5,443 nt of DNA, from positions 1-5,443 of the forward strand of contig JAETSS010000105.1 of assembly GCA_021769545.1 (NCBI GenBank), given 5' to 3'. Within the stretch, counting starts at the first letter, position 1, and each line of letters begins with the position of its first letter. Shown piece after piece: positions 1 to 5,443 of this stretch. Made by a program: the position numbers and the translations under genes. The notes under the pieces were generated by a model. It saw nothing but the letters and a program-made list of their open reading frames with translations. It did not search any database and had not been told where the DNA came from. The stretch is from Eubacterium sp. Its GTDB lineage: Bacteria; Bacillota_A; Clostridia; Peptostreptococcales; Anaerovoracaceae.

Positions 1-62
1 CGGACTTTATCCTCAATAAAATGTCACGGGACGCACTTTATAATGCTCCTCTGCCCCTTTGC
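1..62. other. Left-edge sequence downstream of the HAD gene, no confident feature
   Basis: These bases follow the stop codon of the minus-strand HAD gene. I see no convincing rho-independent terminator: the only possible stem on the minus strand pairs a GGG run with a CCC run across a long loop and is followed by a broken T tract. Several frames stay open through the edge on both strands, so a neighbouring gene could begin or end just outside. A GAGG near bases 11-14 on the minus strand could be a ribosome binding site for a further leftward gene, but no start codon is visible within the window. Confidence 0.4.
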
Positions 63-887
63 CTACAGCACGAAATGCTCCACAGCATCGGCAACGCCGT
101 TTTCATGATTGGTACGCGCCACGTATTTCGCCACCGCTTTTACCTCATCCTTGGCATTGCCTACAGCTACCGGGAATCCCGCCACTTTCAGCATGGCTAT
201 ATCGTTGGGACTGTCTCCTACAGCCATCATTTCCTCCGGCTTGACTCCCAGGATCTCTCCCATGCATTTTAAAGCCTCTGCCTTGCTTGTGGTAGCTCCT
301 CCGATCTCAAGGTTGTGATTGAATGAGCTGGTTATCGTAGCCTCCGGGATAGTAAGCAGCTTTTCCCTCATGGCAGGCTTCTCGGATATATCCTCGAAAT
401 TCACATTGATGTTCTCTATGGAATCACTGTTGTCCAATATCATCCGGTATATATCGTCCACAGGCTTTCTCGTATTTAGTATGTAGCTGACGTTTCTGAA
501 GCTTTTTCCGGAGTTCTTTACCTTATCATAATATGCGCCGTCTATATACGCCACTCCGTCTATAAAGCATTCTATCACATAATCGTACTGCCTTAGCAGC
601 TTTACAGAGCTTTCCGCAGTCAGCGGCGACATGCAGTTTTCATATATGTTCCTGTTTTCCTTAAGATCCGTTATTCGTGCGCCATTGGATGTCAGTACAT
701 ATCTTATGGCATCTATTTCGAATACGTCCCCCGGAAGCGCCGTCCTCGGCCTTCCCGTAGCCACTACGATGTTCACGCCTTTGTCTGCAGCTTTCTGCAG
801 CGCCTCTCTGTTTTCCTCGCTTATTATGCCGTCGTTGTTCAGCGTCGTTCCGTCCAGATCAAGTGCGATCAATTTTACTGTCATCAT
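63..887 (-). CDS. Cof-type HAD-superfamily phosphatase (HAD-IIB)
   Basis: A predicted cytoplasmic phosphatase of the Cof/YidA-like HAD subfamily, 274 residues, a usual length for that family. All four HAD motifs are visible: DLDGT at residues 10-14 (nucleophile D10, acid/base D12), VVATGR at 41-46 with T44, K202 in TSKAEAL, and GDSPND at 224-229 with the metal-binding D225 and D229. The region between motifs II and III, roughly residues 80-190, fits a C2-type cap, which sets substrate choice. Known relatives dephosphorylate sugar phosphates, FMN, pyridoxal phosphate and similar metabolites, so the substrate cannot be named. The motif III region reads SKAEAL where SKGxAL is more usual; the catalytic lysine is kept. 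It is the second gene of a leftward pair, 20 bases after the metallo-hydrolase gene, and probably shares its promoter. The start could also be the next ATG, one codon downstream (see the ribosome binding site entry). Family is certain, function is not. Confidence 0.93.
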   Translation of the reverse strand: MMTVKLIALDLDGTTLNNDGIISEENREALQKAADKGVNIVVATGRPRTALPGDVFEIDAIRYVLTSNGARITDLKENRNIYENCMSPLTAESSVKLLRQYDYVIECFIDGVAYIDGAYYDKVKNSGKSFRNVSYILNTRKPVDDIYRMILDNSDSIENINVNFEDISEKPAMREKLLTIPEATITSSFNHNLEIGGATTSKAEALKCMGEILGVKPEEMMAVGDSPNDIAMLKVAGFPVAVGNAKDEVKAVAKYVARTNHENGVADAVEHFVL

Positions 888-897
888 ATCACCTCTC
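888..897 (-). promoter_or_regulatory. Ribosome binding site of the HAD gene, with two adjacent ATG starts
   Basis: Read on the minus strand, GAGAGGTGAT lies directly before ATGATG. It is a near-perfect match to the 16S anti-Shine-Dalgarno complement. The gap from the AGG core is 4 bases to the first ATG (887) and 7 bases to the second (884). The second spacing is nearer the usual optimum and matches the 7-base spacing seen before the other genes here. The true protein may therefore start at MTVKLIALDLDGT, one residue shorter than annotated. Confidence 0.6.
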
Positions 898-907
898 GTT
901 TATCACA

Positions 908-1501
908 TCAGGAATTTACTATATCAAGAAATTCCTTATTTATCTTTCTTACCGTTTTCATAGTACAGCCGTCGCCGTGTCCGGGGTATATCGTTATATC
1001 GTTTCCCCATTTGTCTATTATGTCCTTTATGCTGCTGCGCATCTCTTCTTCGGAGCCGCTCTCAAGATCAGTTCTTCCCAGATCCACATTGAAGATGGTA
1101 TCGCCCGTAAAGGCAAGTCTGCTCTTTTGGCTGAAAAAACACACGCTTCCCTTTGTATGACCGGGAGTGTTTATCACTCTGATGCTCTCTCCGTCAAGGT
1201 CTATGATATCTCCGTCCTCCATATATACATCCACGGGTTTTCTGTAAAGATCGCAGTCGCAGCGATGCATATATACCGGACAGTCGAAAGCGTCCTTTAT
1301 CTTCGTAACGGCTCCCACGTGATCAGGGTGATAATGGGTCAGCAATATCCCTTTCACCTTAAGACCATGCTTCTTTACGAATTCAATGAACACCTTTGAG
1401 GAATACCCCGGATCTATTATAAGGCAGCTTCCTTCTTCCTGCTGATATATCACGTATCCGTTGCTTTCAAGGATCCCTCCGATGAACCTTTTTATTTTCA
1501 T
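908..1501 (-). CDS. Metallo-beta-lactamase-fold hydrolase, glyoxalase II-like
   Basis: A 197-residue cytoplasmic metal-dependent hydrolase. The complete ligand set of the fold is visible: THYHPDH at 55-61 (H56, H58, D60, H61), H115 in TPGHTKGS, D134 in FTGDTIF (bridging aspartate) and H175 in YPGHGD. The GRTDLESGS stretch near 142-150 is typical of the glyoxalase II-like (YcbL-type) branch. It lacks the C-terminal substrate-binding helical domain of true glyoxalase II, which is about 250 residues, so hydrolysis of a thioester or similar ester is plausible but glutathione-dependent activity is not established. A cysteine-containing stretch, HRCDCDLY at 79-86, is a local oddity of unknown meaning. 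The start is well set: AGAGGTGA lies upstream with 7 bases between the AGG core and the ATG. This is the first gene of the leftward pair and is divergent from trkA. There is no signal peptide or membrane segment. Confidence 0.92.
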   Translation of the reverse strand: MKIKRFIGGILESNGYVIYQQEEGSCLIIDPGYSSKVFIEFVKKHGLKVKGILLTHYHPDHVGAVTKIKDAFDCPVYMHRCDCDLYRKPVDVYMEDGDIIDLDGESIRVINTPGHTKGSVCFFSQKSRLAFTGDTIFNVDLGRTDLESGSEEEMRSSIKDIIDKWGNDITIYPGHGDGCTMKTVRKINKEFLDIVNS

Positions 1502-1531
1502 TTCGTCACCTCTTTCCGATATCCTCGTAAT

Positions 1532-1560
1532 ATTTTAATCTATTTGCCGTCTTCTTGCAA
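1532..1560 (-). promoter_or_regulatory. Putative sigma-A promoter for the leftward metallo-hydrolase/HAD operon
   Basis: On the minus strand, TTGCAA (1560-1555) and TAAAAT (1537-1532) are separated by exactly 17 bases. They match the -35 consensus TTGACA at 4 of 6 positions and the -10 consensus TATAAT at 5 of 6. Transcription would begin near 1525, giving a leader of about 24 bases that still includes the ribosome binding site. The position, just upstream of the first leftward gene, supports the call. No experimental start site is available. Confidence 0.6.
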
Positions 1561-1567
1561 TTAAATG

Positions 1568-1595
1568 TTGAATTTTACACAATTAGTGGTAAAAT
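1568..1595 (+). promoter_or_regulatory. Putative extended -10 promoter for the trkA-trkH-trkH operon
   Basis: TTGAAT (1568-1573) and TAAAAT (1590-1595) are separated by 16 bases, with TGG directly before the -10 box giving the extended -10 motif TGnTAAAAT. Matches to consensus are 4 of 6 and 5 of 6. Initiation would fall near 1602, leaving a leader of about 36 bases before the trkA start, with room for the AAAGGA ribosome binding site at 1625-1630. The -35 box lies only 7 bases from the -35 box of the leftward promoter, so the two are back to back. Confidence 0.55.
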
Positions 1596-1596
1596 T
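1571..1596. repeat. Interrupted palindrome, candidate operator over the trkA promoter
   Basis: AATTTTAC (1571-1578) and GTAAAATT (1589-1596) form perfect 8-bp inverted arms around a 10-base centre. The centre includes the overlapping smaller inverted element CAC-AATTA-GTG (1578-1588). The palindrome spans from the end of the trkA -35 box through the -10 box, the right place for a dimeric repressor site. Because it lies upstream of the predicted start of transcription it would act as DNA rather than as an RNA hairpin. The spacer is AT-rich, so arms of this kind can arise by chance; an operator role is inference. Confidence 0.4.
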
Positions 1597-1637
1597 ATTG
1601 TGTTTATAAATATACTGATACAGAAAAGGAACAAATC

Positions 1638-3008
1638 ATGAAAGTAGTTATCGCAGGCGCAGGCAAGCTTGGAATGAACGTTGCCAATGCATTGCTTGGC
1701 GGTGATCATTCGATCACCATAATCGATACAAACGAGAATCTTCTGCAGAAGATCAACTCCCATATCGATGTCATGACCATAAATGCCAACGCCAAAGAAA
1801 CTAAAATATTAAAAGAAATAAATATATCATCATACGACTTTCTCATTGCCACGACGGACAATGACGAAACCAATATAGTTATCGCATCCTTTGCTAAGCG
1901 TCTGGGCTGCAGCAAGGTAGTTGCCCGTGTCAGAGATCCGGAGCACATGCAGCAGATCAACTTCATCAAGGACGCCATGAGCATCGATCACATCGTAAAC
2001 CCCGATCAGGGTATAACTACGGAGATCTATAAATATCTCGCAGAAAAATACACCCTCAGCAACGGTATCTTCTCATCGGGAAAGGTATCCCTTGTTGAGT
2101 TTGACGTCGATAAATACAAAAAGCTCATCGGGCTTTCCATAAAGGACATACCCAAGGTACTGCCCAACATGCTGGTGGTGGCCATCTCAAGGAACGGCAA
2201 GGTCATCATCCCTCACGGGAACGACGTTATAGAAGCGGAGGATTCCCTGTATATCATAGGCGAAAAGGCTCCTATCCTGGCTCTTAATGCCAAGGTACAT
2301 GAACGTGGAAAATATACGGATCTGCAGAAGGTCATGATAATGGGCGGAGGAAAGACCGGCTTCTATCTGGCTGAGATGCTTTCCGAATTCGGGGCTGCCG
2401 TAAAAATAATAGAAATGGATAAGGCACGATGCCATTATCTTTCCACACATCTTGAGGACGTCATGATACTCCACGGAGATGCTACGGATCTGACTCTTCT
2501 CGAAGACGAGAATCTCGATATGATGGATGCCGTAGTGACGGCTACAGGCTTTGACGAGGACAACCTCCTGATGGCTCTTACAGCCAAGCAGCACGGTGTG
2601 GAAGACGTTATCGCCAAGGTCAGCAGAAAAAGCTATGCCGATATCATCTCCAGTATGGGTATCGATATGGCCTTAAACCCACTCGATATAACCACCAGCA
2701 ATATACTGCGCTTCGTTCAGGGCTCCAAGAGGATACTGTCCTCACAGCTTATTCAGGGACAGGCAGAGCTGATGGAGATCGTTGCAACGCCGCGAATGAA
2801 CATACTCTATACGCCTATTTCGGAGCTTGAGCTCCATGACGGCATACTGATCGCCGCAATTCACAGAGGTACAGAGGTCATCATTCCCGACGGCAATACC
2901 GAGATCGAAGAGGACGACAGAGTCCTTCTCATCAGCATGCTTAGCGACAGATCAAGTACGGAAACTCTTTTCAAGGATACTGGAATACTGGGGTTCCTTA
3001 AAAGATAA
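1638..3008 (+). CDS. trkA: Trk system potassium uptake regulatory protein TrkA
   Basis: This is the cytoplasmic gating subunit of the Trk potassium transporter. Its 456 residues match the usual two-unit TrkA rather than the half-length KtrA. Order: first RCK_N (about 1-125) with the Rossmann glycine motif GAGKLG at 7-12 and acidic D30 at the end of strand 2; first RCK_C (about 140-215); second RCK_N (about 230-345) with GGGKTG at 236-241 and acidic E259; second RCK_C (about 365-440). The TrkA family binds NAD(H) and ATP/ADP and forms a tetrameric ring under the TrkH dimer. Both nucleotide sites look intact here. RCK_C domains of some Bacillota bind cyclic di-AMP, but that cannot be judged from sequence alone. 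The start is supported by AAAGGA ending 7 bases upstream. It is the first gene of the operon, with the trkH start 11 bases past its stop. Residues about 52-66 are coded by a notably A-rich stretch. Confidence 0.96.
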   Translation: MKVVIAGAGKLGMNVANALLGGDHSITIIDTNENLLQKINSHIDVMTINANAKETKILKEINISSYDFLIATTDNDETNIVIASFAKRLGCSKVVARVRDPEHMQQINFIKDAMSIDHIVNPDQGITTEIYKYLAEKYTLSNGIFSSGKVSLVEFDVDKYKKLIGLSIKDIPKVLPNMLVVAISRNGKVIIPHGNDVIEAEDSLYIIGEKAPILALNAKVHERGKYTDLQKVMIMGGGKTGFYLAEMLSEFGAAVKIIEMDKARCHYLSTHLEDVMILHGDATDLTLLEDENLDMMDAVVTATGFDEDNLLMALTAKQHGVEDVIAKVSRKSYADIISSMGIDMALNPLDITTSNILRFVQGSKRILSSQLIQGQAELMEIVATPRMNILYTPISELELHDGILIAAIHRGTEVIIPDGNTEIEEDDRVLLISMLSDRSSTETLFKDTGILGFLKR

Positions 3009-3019
3009 CAGGTGGTCTA

Positions 3020-4483
3020 ATGAATTTAAGCATAAGTTCGATATTCAGAATAATAGGTATAGTACTGATGGTAGTAGGCATGTCCATGCTGCCATCTGTT
3101 ATCGTATCCTTCATATATGACGAATCATCCGTCTACATGCCCTTTGCCGTCACGATGTTCCTCTCTGCGGCCATAGGGCTCCTGCTGATGAACCTGTGCA
3201 AAAAGCACACTCAGCAGCTCAAAGTCAGGGACGGATTCCTTATAGTTACACTCTGCTGGATCATATCCGCCATATTGGGTGCCATACCCTTCATTACGAC
3301 GGGCAGCATACCTGGCTTTGCCGATGCATTCTTCGAGTCATGCTCCGGCTTTTCCACTACGGGAGCATCTATCCTTTCAGATGTGGAAAGTCTGCCTAAG
3401 GGGATATTGTTCTGGCGTTCATTTACACACTGGATAGGCGGTATGGGTATCCTTATTTTCGCCATAGCGCTGATGCCGTCCCTTGGTATAAGCGGTCAGA
3501 ATATTGCAGTATCCGAGGCTCCCGGTCCGTCGCTGGACAAGGTAACGCCCAAGATGTCGGATACCGCGAAAACGCTGTACAGCATATATTTTCTGTTTAC
3601 AGTGATCGAGACCATAATGCTCATGCTGGGCGGGATGAACCTTTACGATGCTCTGATACACACATTCGGCACCGTGGGTACAGGCGGATTTTCCAATTAT
3701 GCCGACAGCGTGGGCCATTTTGACAGCACGTATATACGAATGGTCATAACGGCCTTCATGTTCCTGTGCGGCATCAACTTCAATCTGTTCTTTCTTTCAT
3801 ACAAGAGGGGGATCAAGGTCCTTATCAGGGATTCCGAGCTGAAGCTTTACGTACTGATATTCGTACTTGCTTCCGCTTTTATTTTCGTTGCCCTTTTGGT
3901 AAGCGGACAGTACGGATCAGTGAAGCTGGCCTTTACCGATTCCGTGTTCCAGGTATCCACGATATTGACTACGACAGGCTTCGCCACTACGGATTATGAA
4001 GCCTGGCCGATGGTCTGCCAGATGATACTTCTTGTCCTGATGTTCGTAGGCGGCTGCTCTTCTTCCACAGGAGGCGGCATCAAGGTGGTGCGTATACTTG
4101 TGCTGTTCCGGCTGATAAAACGCGGGATATCGACACGTCTGCACCCCAATGTCATCGAGACGGTAAAGCTCAACGGCAAGACCATGCCCAGCGATTCCGT
4201 ATCCGCAATAGCGAACCATATGTTTCTCTATATAGTGATGATCTTCGTCGGAGCATTCATAATTTCCTTCGAAAATGCCGATATGATCACCTGCTTTTCA
4301 TCGGTGATAACATGTCTGGGCAATGTAGGTCCCGGCTTCGGCACCGTAGGCCCGGCAGAGAACTTTGGAGCACTTTCCTGGTTCTCAAAATATCTGCTTT
4401 CGATATATATGCTGGCAGGAAGACTTGAGCTTTACACGCTGTTTATTTTACTTACACCTAGATTCTGGAACCCTGACCGTTAA
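3020..4483 (+). CDS. trkH: Trk system potassium uptake protein TrkH (first copy)
   Basis: This is the membrane pore subunit for potassium entry, 487 residues, the usual TrkH length. About ten membrane helices can be traced: two N-terminal ones (about 8-33 and 39-60) that mark TrkH rather than the shorter KtrB, then four M1-P-M2 repeats. Filter loops: TTGAS at 113-117, GTGGF at 220-224, TTTGF at 317-321 and NVGPG at 435-439. All keep the conserved glycine, as expected for a potassium-selective pore. The gating loop in the third M2 helix is visible as SSSTGGGIK at 347-355. R468 in the last helix (AGRLELYT) matches the conserved arginine of the family that lies in the permeation path. The ribosome binding site AGGTGG (3010-3015) lies between the trkA stop and the start. 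Translation is likely coupled to trkA, with which it forms the complete transporter. No residue essential to the family appears to be missing. Confidence 0.96.
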   Translation: MNLSISSIFRIIGIVLMVVGMSMLPSVIVSFIYDESSVYMPFAVTMFLSAAIGLLLMNLCKKHTQQLKVRDGFLIVTLCWIISAILGAIPFITTGSIPGFADAFFESCSGFSTTGASILSDVESLPKGILFWRSFTHWIGGMGILIFAIALMPSLGISGQNIAVSEAPGPSLDKVTPKMSDTAKTLYSIYFLFTVIETIMLMLGGMNLYDALIHTFGTVGTGGFSNYADSVGHFDSTYIRMVITAFMFLCGINFNLFFLSYKRGIKVLIRDSELKLYVLIFVLASAFIFVALLVSGQYGSVKLAFTDSVFQVSTILTTTGFATTDYEAWPMVCQMILLVLMFVGGCSSSTGGGIKVVRILVLFRLIKRGISTRLHPNVIETVKLNGKTMPSDSVSAIANHMFLYIVMIFVGAFIISFENADMITCFSSVITCLGNVGPGFGTVGPAENFGALSWFSKYLLSIYMLAGRLELYTLFILLTPRFWNPDR

Positions 4484-4497
4484 AGAGGAGTATCAAA

Positions 4498-5443
4498 ATG
4501 TCCGTTACAAATCTTAATTACAAAGCCATAGTAAAGATCCTCGGCGTCATAATCCTCACCATCGGCATCTCCATGGTCATCCCGTGGATATATTCGGAGC
4601 TGACGGGAGACATCGCTTCGATCCATGCCTTTAGAAGATGTACGCCGCTGACTATACTTACAGGGCTCATCATTACACTTTTTATCAGATATGAGAAAAG
4701 TAAATTCAGAGCAAGAGAGGGCTATATAGTAGTAGCCTCATGCTGGGTATTGGCCTCCGTCATCGGAGCATTCCCGTATTTTCTGTCGGGCTTTGCGGAA
4801 AACTATATAGATGCTTTTTTTGAAGCCACCTCGGGATTTACCACAACAGGCTGCACGGCCATAGCCGGAAAGCTCCTTCCAAGAAGCCTGATGCTATGGA
4901 AAGCCATCTCCAACTGGCTGGGCGGCATGGGTATACTGCTGTTCGTCATTTCCATATTGCCTGCCCTTGGCATAAACGGGCAGATGATAGCCAGAGCCGA
5001 GACTCCGGGGCCCGTCCTTGAAAAGATCACTGTCCGCATGAGCGATTCGGCAAAGATACTTTATATAACGTATCTGTCCTTCTCTATAATTGAATTCATC
5101 CTGCTGATGCTTTCGGGAAAAATGTCCGTATTCGATGCCGTCGTTACTACCATGGGCAGCATCAGTACGGGAGGTATGATGGTTCATTCCACCGGTATAG
5201 CATATTACAGCAGCGTATATATAGAGGTGGTGATCTCGGTATTCTGCATACTGGCATCGCTGAATTTCGTCCTCTATCATTACCTTATTACCGGAAAATT
5301 CTCCTACATCATCAAGGATCTCGAGCTTCGTGCATTCCTGATACTTATAGCGGTGTCCATCGCCATATGCACCGCATCCCTTATGCATGGAACCGGTGAA
5401 AGCTTCGGATCTTCTCTGAGAGACTCGTTTTTCCAGGTGGTGA
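4498..5443 (+). CDS. trkH: Second TrkH-family potassium transporter subunit, 3' end cut by the window
   Basis: An open frame begins at the ATG at 4498, preceded by AGAGGAG (4484-4490) with a 7-base gap, and runs 315 codons without a stop to the edge. It is a paralog of the preceding TrkH, aligning along its length with only a few single-residue indels. Visible parts: two N-terminal helices (about 10-34, 49-64), first M1 (75-98), filter TTGCT at 116-120, M2 (140-160), second M1 (187-206), filter STGGM at 223-227, second M2 (238-263) and third M1 (276-297). It ends at DSFFQVV, just before the third filter loop. Shared anchors with the first copy include DAFFE, SGF, GGMGIL, TPGP/APGP and SDSAK/SDTAK. 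Differences are Cys119 directly after the first filter glycine and Met in place of Phe after the second. It starts 14 bases after the first trkH and presumably uses the same TrkA. The open frame shows no internal damage; the missing end is due to the window only. Confidence 0.93.
   Translation, partial: MSVTNLNYKAIVKILGVIILTIGISMVIPWIYSELTGDIASIHAFRRCTPLTILTGLIITLFIRYEKSKFRAREGYIVVASCWVLASVIGAFPYFLSGFAENYIDAFFEATSGFTTTGCTAIAGKLLPRSLMLWKAISNWLGGMGILLFVISILPALGINGQMIARAETPGPVLEKITVRMSDSAKILYITYLSFSIIEFILLMLSGKMSVFDAVVTTMGSISTGGMMVHSTGIAYYSSVYIEVVISVFCILASLNFVLYHYLITGKFSYIIKDLELRAFLILIAVSIAICTASLMHGTGESFGSSLRDSFFQVV

Noticed and set aside
1..62. Rho-independent terminator for the leftward operon
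   Set aside because: Only short, widely spaced GGG/CCC pairing can be drawn, and the following T-rich tract is interrupted.
863..1399. A 178-codon open frame on the plus strand
   Set aside because: It lies opposite the metallo-hydrolase, which has every metal ligand and a strong ribosome binding site. The plus-strand translation resembles no protein family I recognise.
1611..1616. TATACT as the trkA -10 box
   Set aside because: A good hexamer, but its -35 region at 17 bases (GGTAAA) is poor, and initiation near 1623 would leave almost no leader before the ribosome binding site.
1597..1637. A potassium or cyclic di-AMP riboswitch in the trkA leader
   Set aside because: The predicted leader is only about 36 bases, too short for the ydaO or kimA class, and it shows no pairing stems or terminator.
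2187..2594. A 135-codon open frame on the minus strand
   Set aside because: It is antisense to the second half of trkA, with no family resemblance and no separate promoter or ribosome binding site context.
4894..5388. A 164-codon open frame on the minus strand
   Set aside because: It is antisense to the second trkH, whose plus-strand frame shows filter loops, membrane helices and paralogy to the first trkH. The antisense product is hydrophilic and rich in His and Tyr with no recognisable domain.
3020..5443. The two trkH frames as one gene split by a frameshift, or as a recent duplication
   Set aside because: The first copy is full length with all four filter loops and its own stop. The second begins again from the N-terminal helices with its own ribosome binding site, and the sequences differ at many positions.

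Overview
The window looks like chromosomal DNA from a Gram-positive anaerobe of the Bacillota, probably a Clostridia-type organism. The reasons are strong Shine-Dalgarno sequences of the AGAGGTG/AGAGGAG type before nearly every gene, heavy use of ATA for isoleucine and AGA/AGG for arginine at moderate GC, AT-rich sigma-A-like promoters, and short intergenic gaps. This placement is an inference; no RNA gene or other taxonomic marker is present.

Layout: two short operons diverge from a 136-bp AT-rich spacer (1502-1637). Leftward (minus strand) run a small glyoxalase II-like metallo-beta-lactamase-fold hydrolase (908-1501) and, 20 bases later, a Cof-type HAD phosphatase (63-887). Rightward (plus strand) run trkA (1638-3008), trkH (3020-4483) and a second, different trkH (4498 to the window edge, 3' end missing), with gaps of only 11 and 14 bases. 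The spacer holds a recognisable promoter on each strand. It also holds a 26-bp interrupted palindrome with 8-bp arms that covers the spacer and -10 box of the trkA promoter and touches its -35 box. The first 62 bases contain nothing that can be called confidently.

Function: the rightward operon encodes a Trk-type potassium uptake system. TrkA is the cytoplasmic two-RCK-domain regulator that binds nucleotides. The TrkH proteins are the membrane pores, each built from repeated M1-P-M2 units with a glycine in every visible selectivity-filter loop. One regulator with two non-identical pore subunits in one operon is the most notable point of the window. The second pore differs at filter-flanking positions (TTGCT and STGGM against TTGAS and GTGGF in the first). 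The leftward pair are general metabolic or house-cleaning hydrolases with no evident mechanistic link to potassium transport. No mobile elements, CRISPR arrays, tRNAs, rRNAs or broken genes were seen. I find no convincing evidence of an entirely new biological system here.
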